Shown here one piece after another: positions 15,960 through 23,588 of a stretch of 64,000 bases of DNA; position 1 is the stretch's first letter; every line of letters begins with the position of its first letter. Both the position numbers and the translations under genes were made by a program. The notes beneath the pieces are model-generated. The model made no database searches, was not told the DNA's origin, and saw nothing but the letters and a program-made list of their open reading frames with translations. This DNA is from an uncultured Bacteroidia bacterium. GTDB lineage: Bacteria; Bacteroidota; Bacteroidia; Bacteroidales; UBA932. The stretch is from assembly GCA_902790635.1 (NCBI GenBank), contig CADASN010000003.1, forward strand, positions 1 through 64,000, given 5' to 3'.

Positions 15960-17972
15960 TTACCAGATATGGACGCGCTCGGACTCCGGACGCCACATCG
16001 GGTCGCCTTCCTGGATGCCGAAAGCATCGAAGAACTCGCCGAAGTTGCGCAGGGTCACGTTGACACGGTTGTTGCCCAGCGAGTGCGGGTCGAGGTTGGT
16101 CAGGCGGGCCTTCTCCTCATCGGTGATGTTCTGCGCCCAGACGCGGGCGTAGCCGAGGAAGAAGCGCTGCGCGGCGGTGAAGCCGTCGATCGGCGCGGGC
16201 TCCTGTCCGCCGAGGGCGTTGTGCAGGGCTGACCAGGCCACGCTCAGGCCACCCTGGTCTGCGATGTTCTCACCGAGGGTGAGTTCACCCTTGGCCTTGA
16301 CGCCCGGCAGGACCTCTACCTGGTTGAACTGCTCGACGAGCGCCTGGGTCTTCTCCACGAAAGCGGCACGGTCCTCTTCGGTCCACCAGTTGACCATATT
16401 GCCGTCCTTGTCGAACAGGCTGCCCTGGTCGTCAAAGCCGTGGGTCATCTCGTGGCCGATCACCACGCCGATGGCGCCGTAATTGACCGCGTCGTCAGCC
16501 TCCGGGTTGAAGAACGGCGGCTGCAGGATGCCGGCCGGGAAGCAGATCTCGTTGGTGGTCGGGTTGTAGTAGGCGTTGACCGTCTGCGGGGTCATGCCCC
16601 ACTCGGTCGGATCCGTCGGTTTGCCGAGTTTGGAGAGGTTGTCCTGCACGTACCAGGCACTGGCGGCGCGGAGATTCTCATAGTAGCTCAGCTGCGGATC
16701 CACCTGCAGGGAGCTGTAGTCCTTCCACTTGTCGGGATAGCCGATCTTGACCATAAAGGTGGAGAGCTTCTCGCGGGCCTTGGCCTTGGTGGCGTCGGAC
16801 ATCCAGTCGAGCGCGTCGATGTGCTCGCCCAGGGCGACCTGCAGGTTCTTGACGAGCTCCAGCATCTGCTGCTTGGAGGACTCGGGGAAGAACTTGGCGA
16901 CATACATCTGGCCGACGGCCTCGCCGAGGATGCTGTTGGGCACGCTCATCGCGCGCTTCCAGCGCGGCTTCTGCTCGGTCACGCCGCTCATCTGCGTGCT
17001 GAAGAAGTCGAAGGAGGCGGCATAGAAATCGTCGGACAGGCTGCCGGCGGCACTGCTGAGCAGCTGCCCGGCCAGGTAGTCCTTGATGGCGTCCAGGCTG
17101 GTGGCCTTGAAGAGCTTGCTGAAGCCCTGGAAGTAGGAAGGCTGCTCCACGATGACCTTGTCCATCTCGGGGAGACCCATCGCCTGGGCGAAGCCCTGGA
17201 AGTCAAAGCCCGGATAGGCCTTGTAGATCTGCTTGGAGCTCATCGGGTTGTAGAGCTTGGGGATATCGCGGTTCTGCACGCTGGACCAGGAGAAAGCGGC
17301 GAGCTTGTCCTCGATCCCGGCGGCGTTGGCGGCGCGCTTTTCGGGATTGTCCAGGCCGGCGAGGGCGAAGAGCTTGGCGAGCATCGCCTCATAGCCCTTG
17401 CGCAGTTCGGCGTTGGCCGGGTCCACGTAGTAGTCGCGGTCGCGCATACCGAGTCCGCCCTGGCCCAGGTAGAAGATCTGGTTGTTGCTGTCCATCAGGT
17501 CGGCCTCGACGCCGCCTCCGAAGAAGCCGCCTTCGCCGACGAGGTTGAGCTTGCCGAGATAGGCCGCGAGGGCCTTCTTGTCAGGGACGGCGTATAGCTC
17601 GTCGAGGTATTTCTTGACCGGGGCGGCACCCTCTGCGTTGAGACGGGTGGAGTCGAGTCCCTGCTTGTACAGGTCCACGATCTTCTGGTCGATCGTGCCG
17701 GGCTCCGGGTTCATCTCCGTCATCTCGGCGAACAGGGCGTTGAGGTTCTCCTCGTTCTGCTCACGCAGCACGTCGAACGAACCGAAACGGGCGTATTCGG
17801 CCTTGAGGGGGTTCTTCTTCATCCAGCCGCCGTTGGCATAGCGGTAGAAATCCTCACCGGGCTTTACGCTGAGATCCATGTCGGTCGGATCCAGGACCGG
17901 CGCTTTCGTTTCCTTGGGCTGGCAGGCCGCCAGCATCATCACAGGAATCATGATAGCAAAAAACTTTTTCAT
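15960..17972 (-). CDS. pepO: M13 family zinc metallopeptidase (PepO/neprilysin type)
   Basis: A 670-residue lipoprotein peptidase. The signal ends in LAAC (Cys at about 17). The catalytic domain has the zinc motif VIGHEMTHGFDDQG and the second zinc ligand motif LGENIADQGGLSVAW. The C-terminus is RVHIW rather than the usual CxVW. It is likely a periplasmic or surface oligopeptidase. Promoter box TATCTTTG lies at 18008-18015. It is followed closely by the LolC/E-like permease. Confidence 0.93.
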   Translation of the reverse strand: MKKFFAIMIPVMMLAACQPKETKAPVLDPTDMDLSVKPGEDFYRYANGGWMKKNPLKAEYARFGSFDVLREQNEENLNALFAEMTEMNPEPGTIDQKIVDLYKQGLDSTRLNAEGAAPVKKYLDELYAVPDKKALAAYLGKLNLVGEGGFFGGGVEADLMDSNNQIFYLGQGGLGMRDRDYYVDPANAELRKGYEAMLAKLFALAGLDNPEKRAANAAGIEDKLAAFSWSSVQNRDIPKLYNPMSSKQIYKAYPGFDFQGFAQAMGLPEMDKVIVEQPSYFQGFSKLFKATSLDAIKDYLAGQLLSSAAGSLSDDFYAASFDFFSTQMSGVTEQKPRWKRAMSVPNSILGEAVGQMYVAKFFPESSKQQMLELVKNLQVALGEHIDALDWMSDATKAKAREKLSTFMVKIGYPDKWKDYSSLQVDPQLSYYENLRAASAWYVQDNLSKLGKPTDPTEWGMTPQTVNAYYNPTTNEICFPAGILQPPFFNPEADDAVNYGAIGVVIGHEMTHGFDDQGSLFDKDGNMVNWWTEEDRAAFVEKTQALVEQFNQVEVLPGVKAKGELTLGENIADQGGLSVAWSALHNALGGQEPAPIDGFTAAQRFFLGYARVWAQNITDEEKARLTNLDPHSLGNNRVNVTLRNFGEFFDAFGIQEGDPMWRPESERVHIW

Positions 17973-18007
17973 CTTATAAGATTGGAATTAATGTTCAAAC
18001 CAATCTA

Positions 18008-18015
18008 CAAAGATA
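18008..18015 (-). promoter_or_regulatory. -7 promoter box for the M13 peptidase
   Basis: TATCTTTG on the minus strand, 36 bp upstream of the start at 17972. Confidence 0.6.
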
Positions 18016-18065
18016 TGGTTTTTCTGCAATATCTGCCCCTGCTTCCGTGAAAAGAAACGCCGATC

Positions 18066-20681
18066 CTACAGCGATGCGCGCACACTCAACAGGAACTGCC
18101 GTCCGCACAGGCGGGAGATGGTAGAGATGCTATGCCAGGCATTGAAGCTTTCGCGGATGAATTCCTGGCAGCCGAGCAAGTTGCGGCATGTGAGCACAAT
18201 CTCAAACCGCTCGAATTCCCAAAGCGCGGATGCATCCAGCAGGGGCGTGTTGGAAATCTGTGCGCCGGGGACCTGCTGCCAGAGCCCGTAGCCCAAGATA
18301 TTGAGGCTGAGCTTTTGGACAGGGCGGAGGGTGATTTCGCCTTTGAGCTGGATAGTCCGGGCGCGGACGGGTACCTCTCCCCGGATGTCGGTCAACGTGT
18401 GGACCCCATTGAGGCTGGCGGCTAGCCATTGCACTGGATGGAAGCGCAAGGAAAGTTCGCTGGTGAGTGAGAAATCTTGATAGTGGACCGCCCGGCCCTG
18501 CAAGTATTCATCTGAATCAGTCCAGAGAGCGCCACTGGACAGTTCGGCGACAAATACGCTGGCTCCGAAGTATTTGGACAGCTTGCCCGTAACGGAATAG
18601 CTGTCGGAGGCGAGCACGACGGGCAAGAAACTCCGCAAAGTCAGCTGTTCGGAATACAGGTGGGCGGAAACGCGGTTCCTGCCCAGACGGGCATATTGTC
18701 CCGCGAGGGAAGCGAAGAACATGTTAGAGTTGTCCGAATAGCGGATTTGCGCGGAGGTGGAAATGCGTCTGCTGCGCCGCAGGCTGTCCCTTTGGGCGAG
18801 CGTGCGCCAGTCCTGCATGATGAAAGCATCCATCAGCGATTCCGGTGCAGAATGGGATTGTGCGAATGATGCCGAAGTGCTGATATCCCAGGAAGGACTG
18901 AGCCGCAAGGCGACTGTGAGGGAAGGGGAATAAACCGGAACGCACAGTAACTGCCCCCGGACGGCAATCAGGGACAGGGCGGCTGGCAGGGATGCCGTCC
19001 ATTGGCTCGCGCCCAGATAGAAGCTGCTACGCAGGCTCAGGTGCGGCTGGGCACTGAACACGCCGAATTCCTGCCGGGTTTGCGGAATGCCTTGCCCGGA
19101 GAGTCCGGACAGGCTGGCGCAAGTGCTGTTGTAGGTGAGATCCAACCCTGCTGTACCGTTCCATCGCAGCGCACCTGTGCGGAAGTCCAGCCCGGCCGCA
19201 TTCTCGGAGCGGAAAACACGCTCGGTAAGCTCCTGGTCTGCCTGGTACGAGGCTGTCTTGTATTTCGCCTGGTGGGCGTTCCGGACGAACTTGGTGTCGG
19301 AGGTGAAGGTTAAGGCACGGCTTTCCCGGCGGCGCGTCGTGAGCCGCAGTTGGTTCTCCAGTTTGAAGGACGGGAGGCTGTATTGCTGGGAGTAGGAATT
19401 GTCAGTCGACAGGGAAGACAGAGCATCCCGCCACTGGCCGGCGGCCTTAAACTCTTCCGAGAAGAATCTTTCTGCACCGTTATGCTCAAAGGAAGCGGAC
19501 AGATCGGCATAGTAGCGGAGGTCAGACAGGGAGCGCTGCTCCTCGATCGAGAAGACCTCTGCGCCGTCAAGCCGGATTTCCTCCCGGGTCAGGGACGTCT
19601 CACGGAAACGCTCTGCGGCGCCGTTAAGGCTTAGCTTGACCTGGCTGTCCGGGCCTGTTTTCGATAGGTGGTTGAGGGAAGCGAGTCCCGATAGGTTGTC
19701 GTACCAGTAACGTTGCGGCAGGGGCAGTTCCGTCCTGCCCGGTCGCAGTTCCGTGGCGAAGTCCGCATCGGCGTTCTGCGTGTCCACCACGAACCAGCGG
19801 GCTTTGCCAAAGTACTGCTGCTCCTGAAGTTCGCGTAGGATGTCGTTTCCGATATTGTTGCCTTTTATCAAAAAGAGATCTTGGGAGGATTTCGCGAAAC
19901 GGGTCAGCATGGCCTGGGCACTGAATAGCGGCACCGGGGGTGCACCAAGCAACCCGTTCAATCCGAGGGACCAGACATTCCGTTCACTTTCCTTGAGGAT
20001 GATGTTAATGGCGCTTTGGTCAGGACGGTCAATGCTTTGCAGTGCCCGGATTGGCTGGTGTCTCCGAAAGATTTCCACGCGAGCAATCTGGTCGGAGGAA
20101 AGATTCTGGGTGACTACGCCGTAGCGGTTGCCCATCAAGTCCATACCCTCAACGTAGAATTTGCTGATGGGACGACCGTTATGATAGATAGTGCCCGAAG
20201 AAGGGTTGATGGAGATTCCTGGAAGCTTTTGCAACAATTCGCCCAGTACACGCTCCGTCCCATCGGAGAATGATTGGGCTATGTAGGACAATGTGTCTCC
20301 GTGTTCCTGGACGGCACGTTCCGAGACTTGAGCTGCCTGAAGCTGCAACTTCGCAGGTGTAAGTCGCAATTCAATGCGCTTTGATCCAGACGCCACTTCC
20401 AAACGAGTGATTTTATAGCCCAGCAAAGTAGCGCTGACTGCCGTGACCGGACGGGTGCATTTCAATGAAAAACAGCCGTTTTCATCGGTATATACCGAAG
20501 CACAGGTCTTCTCGCCATGAAAAGCGGTCACGAACACCCCCGGTAAAGGACGGCTCGTAAGATCAGAGAGAACCTGCCCTTCGATGGTCCATATCTCCTG
20601 GGCCATGGAAATGCCTTGCTGCAGGAGAAGGAGATGGCATAGCAGGATAGCTGCTGACCGGATATGAAAAGGGATTTTCAT
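18066..20681 (-). CDS. TonB-dependent-type outer-membrane beta-barrel protein
   Basis: An 871-residue protein with a signal peptide (cleavage near ISMAQ), a carboxypeptidase-regulatory-like Ig domain at about residues 32-110 (EGQVLSDLTSRPLPGVFV), a plug-like region at about 115-225 (LSYIAQSFSDGTERVLGELL, IYHNGRPISKFYVEGMD) and a long beta-barrel. It belongs to the receptor-like barrels of Bacteroidetes that pair with GLPGLI proteins. Its ATG overlaps the GLPGLI stop by 4 bp. The ligand is unknown; no SusD-type partner is present. Confidence 0.85.
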   Translation of the reverse strand: MKIPFHIRSAAILLCHLLLLQQGISMAQEIWTIEGQVLSDLTSRPLPGVFVTAFHGEKTCASVYTDENGCFSLKCTRPVTAVSATLLGYKITRLEVASGSKRIELRLTPAKLQLQAAQVSERAVQEHGDTLSYIAQSFSDGTERVLGELLQKLPGISINPSSGTIYHNGRPISKFYVEGMDLMGNRYGVVTQNLSSDQIARVEIFRRHQPIRALQSIDRPDQSAINIILKESERNVWSLGLNGLLGAPPVPLFSAQAMLTRFAKSSQDLFLIKGNNIGNDILRELQEQQYFGKARWFVVDTQNADADFATELRPGRTELPLPQRYWYDNLSGLASLNHLSKTGPDSQVKLSLNGAAERFRETSLTREEIRLDGAEVFSIEEQRSLSDLRYYADLSASFEHNGAERFFSEEFKAAGQWRDALSSLSTDNSYSQQYSLPSFKLENQLRLTTRRRESRALTFTSDTKFVRNAHQAKYKTASYQADQELTERVFRSENAAGLDFRTGALRWNGTAGLDLTYNSTCASLSGLSGQGIPQTRQEFGVFSAQPHLSLRSSFYLGASQWTASLPAALSLIAVRGQLLCVPVYSPSLTVALRLSPSWDISTSASFAQSHSAPESLMDAFIMQDWRTLAQRDSLRRSRRISTSAQIRYSDNSNMFFASLAGQYARLGRNRVSAHLYSEQLTLRSFLPVVLASDSYSVTGKLSKYFGASVFVAELSSGALWTDSDEYLQGRAVHYQDFSLTSELSLRFHPVQWLAASLNGVHTLTDIRGEVPVRARTIQLKGEITLRPVQKLSLNILGYGLWQQVPGAQISNTPLLDASALWEFERFEIVLTCRNLLGCQEFIRESFNAWHSISTISRLCGRQFLLSVRASL

Positions 20682-21577
20682 CGTCCGGAAACATCTTCCT
20701 TCCAGTATTTCTCTGGGATAATAGGAATATAGGGCCTGTTTTTGGGCGTATTGTGTCTTATGCCATTTTTATCGATAAAATACCCGTCAGCCGTGTGGGC
20801 CCCGGTCAGGTTGTCATACAAAGTGACGTTCTGCCACAGATTGGCAACCATCCGGTCGGCATCCTGCAAGGAATGACTATATAAGCGATTGCTTCCATTC
20901 TTGGATATCTTTTCGAGAAGAGGGGAGTAATAATCAAATCGGCTCTCGTTGATCTCCTCAATGTAGCGCATCTTGAAATAAAAATACTTGTTGCTGTCGA
21001 TGGCTGCGATGATGAGTCCCGGCAAGCCTCGAAGGAGCCACGGACCGGCGCTGGCAGGAATATCCTCGGTGTACCACACATACCAGTCCCTTCCCATAAA
21101 CCGGGACCGGGCTCGTTTGCAGTTGTACCCTAATATAATCTGTTCTTCTTTAAGCAGTTCCCATTGCGGGACGGGAACAGTCCCGTCACCTTTTACATTC
21201 AAATTGATATATCGGTACCAATGGGTGACGTGCCCTTGCACATAGTCGTGGAAGATTGTCCAATGGTATAAAAAACCATCACCGGCCAAATCGGTAATTT
21301 GTGCATAAGATACATCATCGTTTATCTTACCGGATCGGTCAAAAGCATACTGCCGAAGAGAGTCTTTCGTGAAGTTGACCTGATCATAAAAAACTGCTTT
21401 TGTGCCGTCAAAATCCAAGATCATGTCTGGCGCTAGCCGATATGCTTTTCCCGTGCGGGTGGAATCCATTTTGAAATAAAACAAATAACCCGCCCTCAAG
21501 GCATCTTGAGCAGGACACAGGGCCTCTGATATAAGAAAAAAGAGACAAAGGAATAAAACAGCCGATGGTTTATTCAT
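20678..21577 (-). CDS. GLPGLI family protein
   Basis: A 299-residue secreted protein with signal peptide MNKPSAVLFLCLFFLI and the name-giving motif LLRGLPGLIIAA near residue 185. The family is Bacteroidetes-specific and of unknown molecular function. It is usually encoded with a TonB-dependent-type barrel, as here. The start at 21577 was chosen because its ATG overlaps the upstream 67-codon gene by 4 bp; another ATG is two codons upstream. Confidence 0.9.
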   Translation of the reverse strand: MNKPSAVLFLCLFFLISEALCPAQDALRAGYLFYFKMDSTRTGKAYRLAPDMILDFDGTKAVFYDQVNFTKDSLRQYAFDRSGKINDDVSYAQITDLAGDGFLYHWTIFHDYVQGHVTHWYRYINLNVKGDGTVPVPQWELLKEEQIILGYNCKRARSRFMGRDWYVWYTEDIPASAGPWLLRGLPGLIIAAIDSNKYFYFKMRYIEEINESRFDYYSPLLEKISKNGSNRLYSHSLQDADRMVANLWQNVTLYDNLTGAHTADGYFIDKNGIRHNTPKNRPYIPIIPEKYWKEDVSGR

Positions 21578-21777
21578 TCCCATTTGGAATTTGAAGTGGT
21601 GTTTCCTAAATCGTACATTGCAACGTAATACTCTGGATCCATACCAGATTCAACTTCTACATAATGTAGTCCGCACGAAAGAAAAAAACCTCGAATTTCT
21701 GCTTTAGCGAGCCAGATTGTGGTCAACAAAAGAATTGATGACAGAAAGGATACAAGTAAAGATTTCCTTTTAGTCAT
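21574..21777 (-). CDS. Small secreted or membrane-anchored peptide upstream of GLPGLI
   Basis: A 67-residue protein with basic start MTKRK, a hydrophobic segment at about residues 7-24 (LVSFLSSILLLTTIWLAKA) and a short acidic C-terminal part containing one Cys. No family was recognised. Support for being real: a 4-bp ATGA overlap with the GLPGLI gene, and a TATTTTTG promoter box at 21809-21816 just upstream. It may be a secreted peptide or a small membrane subunit working with the GLPGLI/barrel pair. Confidence 0.6.
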   Translation of the reverse strand: MTKRKSLLVSFLSSILLLTTIWLAKAEIRGFFLSCGLHYVEVESGMDPEYYVAMYDLGNTTSNSKWE

Positions 21778-21808
21778 AAGAATGTGTAATAATAGTGGAT
21801 TATAAACA

Positions 21809-21816
21809 CAAAAATA
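21809..21816 (-). promoter_or_regulatory. -7 promoter box for the small peptide-GLPGLI-barrel operon
   Basis: TATTTTTG on the minus strand, 31 bp upstream of the 67-codon gene. Confidence 0.5.
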
Positions 21817-21840
21817 GAAAAAAAAACGATCTTTGCAAAT

Positions 21841-22578
21841 ATGAACAGGTATGCAAGAATAAAAGATATCCTCGTCCGCTACGGCATCGCTACCGTAGGG
21901 TTGGTGTTCGTGGCGCTGGGTGTTGCGTTGTCGATCATATCCAACCTCGGGACGGCGCCGCTGTCATGCCCCGCCTATGTGCTGAACCTCAAGTGGCCCG
22001 TGCTGTCGGTTGGGACTTTCACCCTGCTGGTCAACATGACCTACCTGATCATCCAGTATGCCCTGCTGCGCAAGGACTTCAAGGCTAAGTACCTGATGCA
22101 GATCCCGGCCTCCGCGATCTTCGGCTATCTCATTGACGGTTGCCTGTGGGCCCTGGGCTGGCTGCATCCCGAGACCTTCGCCTTCCGGGTCTTCCTGACG
22201 GTGCTCGCTGCCCTGGTGACGGCTTTCGGCGTCAGCATCGAAGTGGCGGCGAATGCCTGGATGCTCTCCGCGGAGATGACGGTGGGTGCCATCTCGCAGG
22301 TATTCAAGAAGTCTTTCTCCGGGGTGAAGATCGTGATGGATTCGCTGACGGTGGTGATCGCCGCGGCGCTGGCCTGGGTGTTTTTCGCCAATCCTTTCGG
22401 ACACGGCGCCTACACCGGTCTGGCGGATGTCCTGCTGGCGCGGACGGAAGGCATCGTGATCGGTCTCGGTACGATCCTGCTGGCTTTCCTGCCCGGCTGG
22501 ATGATGCGCCTGACGGATCCGTGGGTGGCCCGCCTGCTCAAGGGCAGATCTGGCAAAAGCGGTTGTACACCGCAATGA
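21841..22578 (+). CDS. YczE/YitT-like membrane protein
   Basis: A 245-residue integral membrane protein with five to six helices (about 15-35, 52-78, 83-105, 115-140, 165-185 and 205-230). The N-terminal ALGVALSIISNLGTAPLSCPAY resembles the YczE family, which lacks the C-terminal DUF of YitT. Function is unknown. The last 41 bp overlap convergently with the transglycosylase gene. Confidence 0.8.
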   Translation: MNRYARIKDILVRYGIATVGLVFVALGVALSIISNLGTAPLSCPAYVLNLKWPVLSVGTFTLLVNMTYLIIQYALLRKDFKAKYLMQIPASAIFGYLIDGCLWALGWLHPETFAFRVFLTVLAALVTAFGVSIEVAANAWMLSAEMTVGAISQVFKKSFSGVKIVMDSLTVVIAAALAWVFFANPFGHGAYTGLADVLLARTEGIVIGLGTILLAFLPGWMMRLTDPWVARLLKGRSGKSGCTPQ

Positions 22579-23584
22579 CGCTTTCCACGTTGCGCCCCAT
22601 CTCTTCCCCATTGAAGGGGCCTATTTTGACGGCTCCCGTCTCCATGACCGCTTCGTCCGACATCAGGGGCAGGACCCGGTCGACGATGTTGGACCAGCAG
22701 CCGGGATCCACGCCCAGGTGGCGGGCCAGGCTGATGCAGTCGTCGATGCGTCCGATGCCGGCATTGTAGGCGGCCAGGGCGTATTGGTAGCGCTCGGTCA
22801 TGTCGTCTCCGATCTTGTAGTAGCGCTTGATGAGGTTGCCGAGCGACTGCGCCCCGGCGGCGATGTTCATTTCCGGGTCCAGCGGGTCGGTCACGCCATA
22901 ACGGGCGGCCGTCTCGGGCATCATCTGCATCAGCCCGGCGGCGCCGCGCTTCGAGCGCGCCTCGATGTGGAAGCGGGACTCCGAGTAGATCAGGGCGGCC
23001 AGCAGGCGCCAGTCCCAGCCGAGGGTGTCGGCGTGGGCGCGGATGAGGCTGTCGTAGGGGCTGAGCTGGGCGCGCGGCCCGCTGCGGAAGGCGTTGTAGC
23101 GCTTGAGGTAGAGCTCCCGGCGCACCGGAAATTCTTCCGAGGCGTGCCAGCGGTCGATCCAGTCGTTGAGTTCCTGCATCCCGGCGTGGTCATCCTCGCG
23201 CATCAGCCAGACGCTGAGGCTGTCCACGGGGCGGGAGACAAGCAGGCTGTCCGCGGCGAAGCTGTCGTCCCAGGGGACAACTACGAGGTCCACGGCGCCG
23301 GCACGCAGCGAATCCAGGTAGCTGCGGTCGCGCCCGGTCAGGGCGATGGAGACGCGCTGGCCGTTGGCCTTGGCGAAGCGCTGGACCAGCTCATAGTGGT
23401 ACCCGATCATCAGGGCCTTGGAGGTGTCCGCGAGCGGAGCGAGCTCGAGGATGGCGCGGATGTGTGCGGGTTTGTCGCGAGATGCTTCCGGCCGGGGGCC
23501 GAACAAGGCAGCCAGTCCCGTAGCGAGGAGCAGCAGGACGGTGAGGGTCAGGGCGATGATCGCGGGTGTATCTCTTCTCTGCAT
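22538..23584 (-). CDS. mltF: MltF-like membrane-bound lytic transglycosylase
   Basis: A 348-residue protein with an N-terminal membrane anchor (about residues 10-30), a periplasmic solute-binding-like domain at about 40-140 (GYHYELVQRFAKANGQRV) and a C-terminal SLT goose-lysozyme-like domain. The catalytic Glu is in YSESRFHIEARSKRGAAGLM. It cleaves peptidoglycan between MurNAc and GlcNAc and may be regulated by a ligand through the N-terminal domain. Its 3' end overlaps the YczE-like gene by 41 bp. Confidence 0.9.
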   Translation of the reverse strand: MQRRDTPAIIALTLTVLLLLATGLAALFGPRPEASRDKPAHIRAILELAPLADTSKALMIGYHYELVQRFAKANGQRVSIALTGRDRSYLDSLRAGAVDLVVVPWDDSFAADSLLVSRPVDSLSVWLMREDDHAGMQELNDWIDRWHASEEFPVRRELYLKRYNAFRSGPRAQLSPYDSLIRAHADTLGWDWRLLAALIYSESRFHIEARSKRGAAGLMQMMPETAARYGVTDPLDPEMNIAAGAQSLGNLIKRYYKIGDDMTERYQYALAAYNAGIGRIDDCISLARHLGVDPGCWSNIVDRVLPLMSDEAVMETGAVKIGPFNGEEMGRNVESVIAVYNRFCQICP

Positions 23585-23588
23585 GGGC

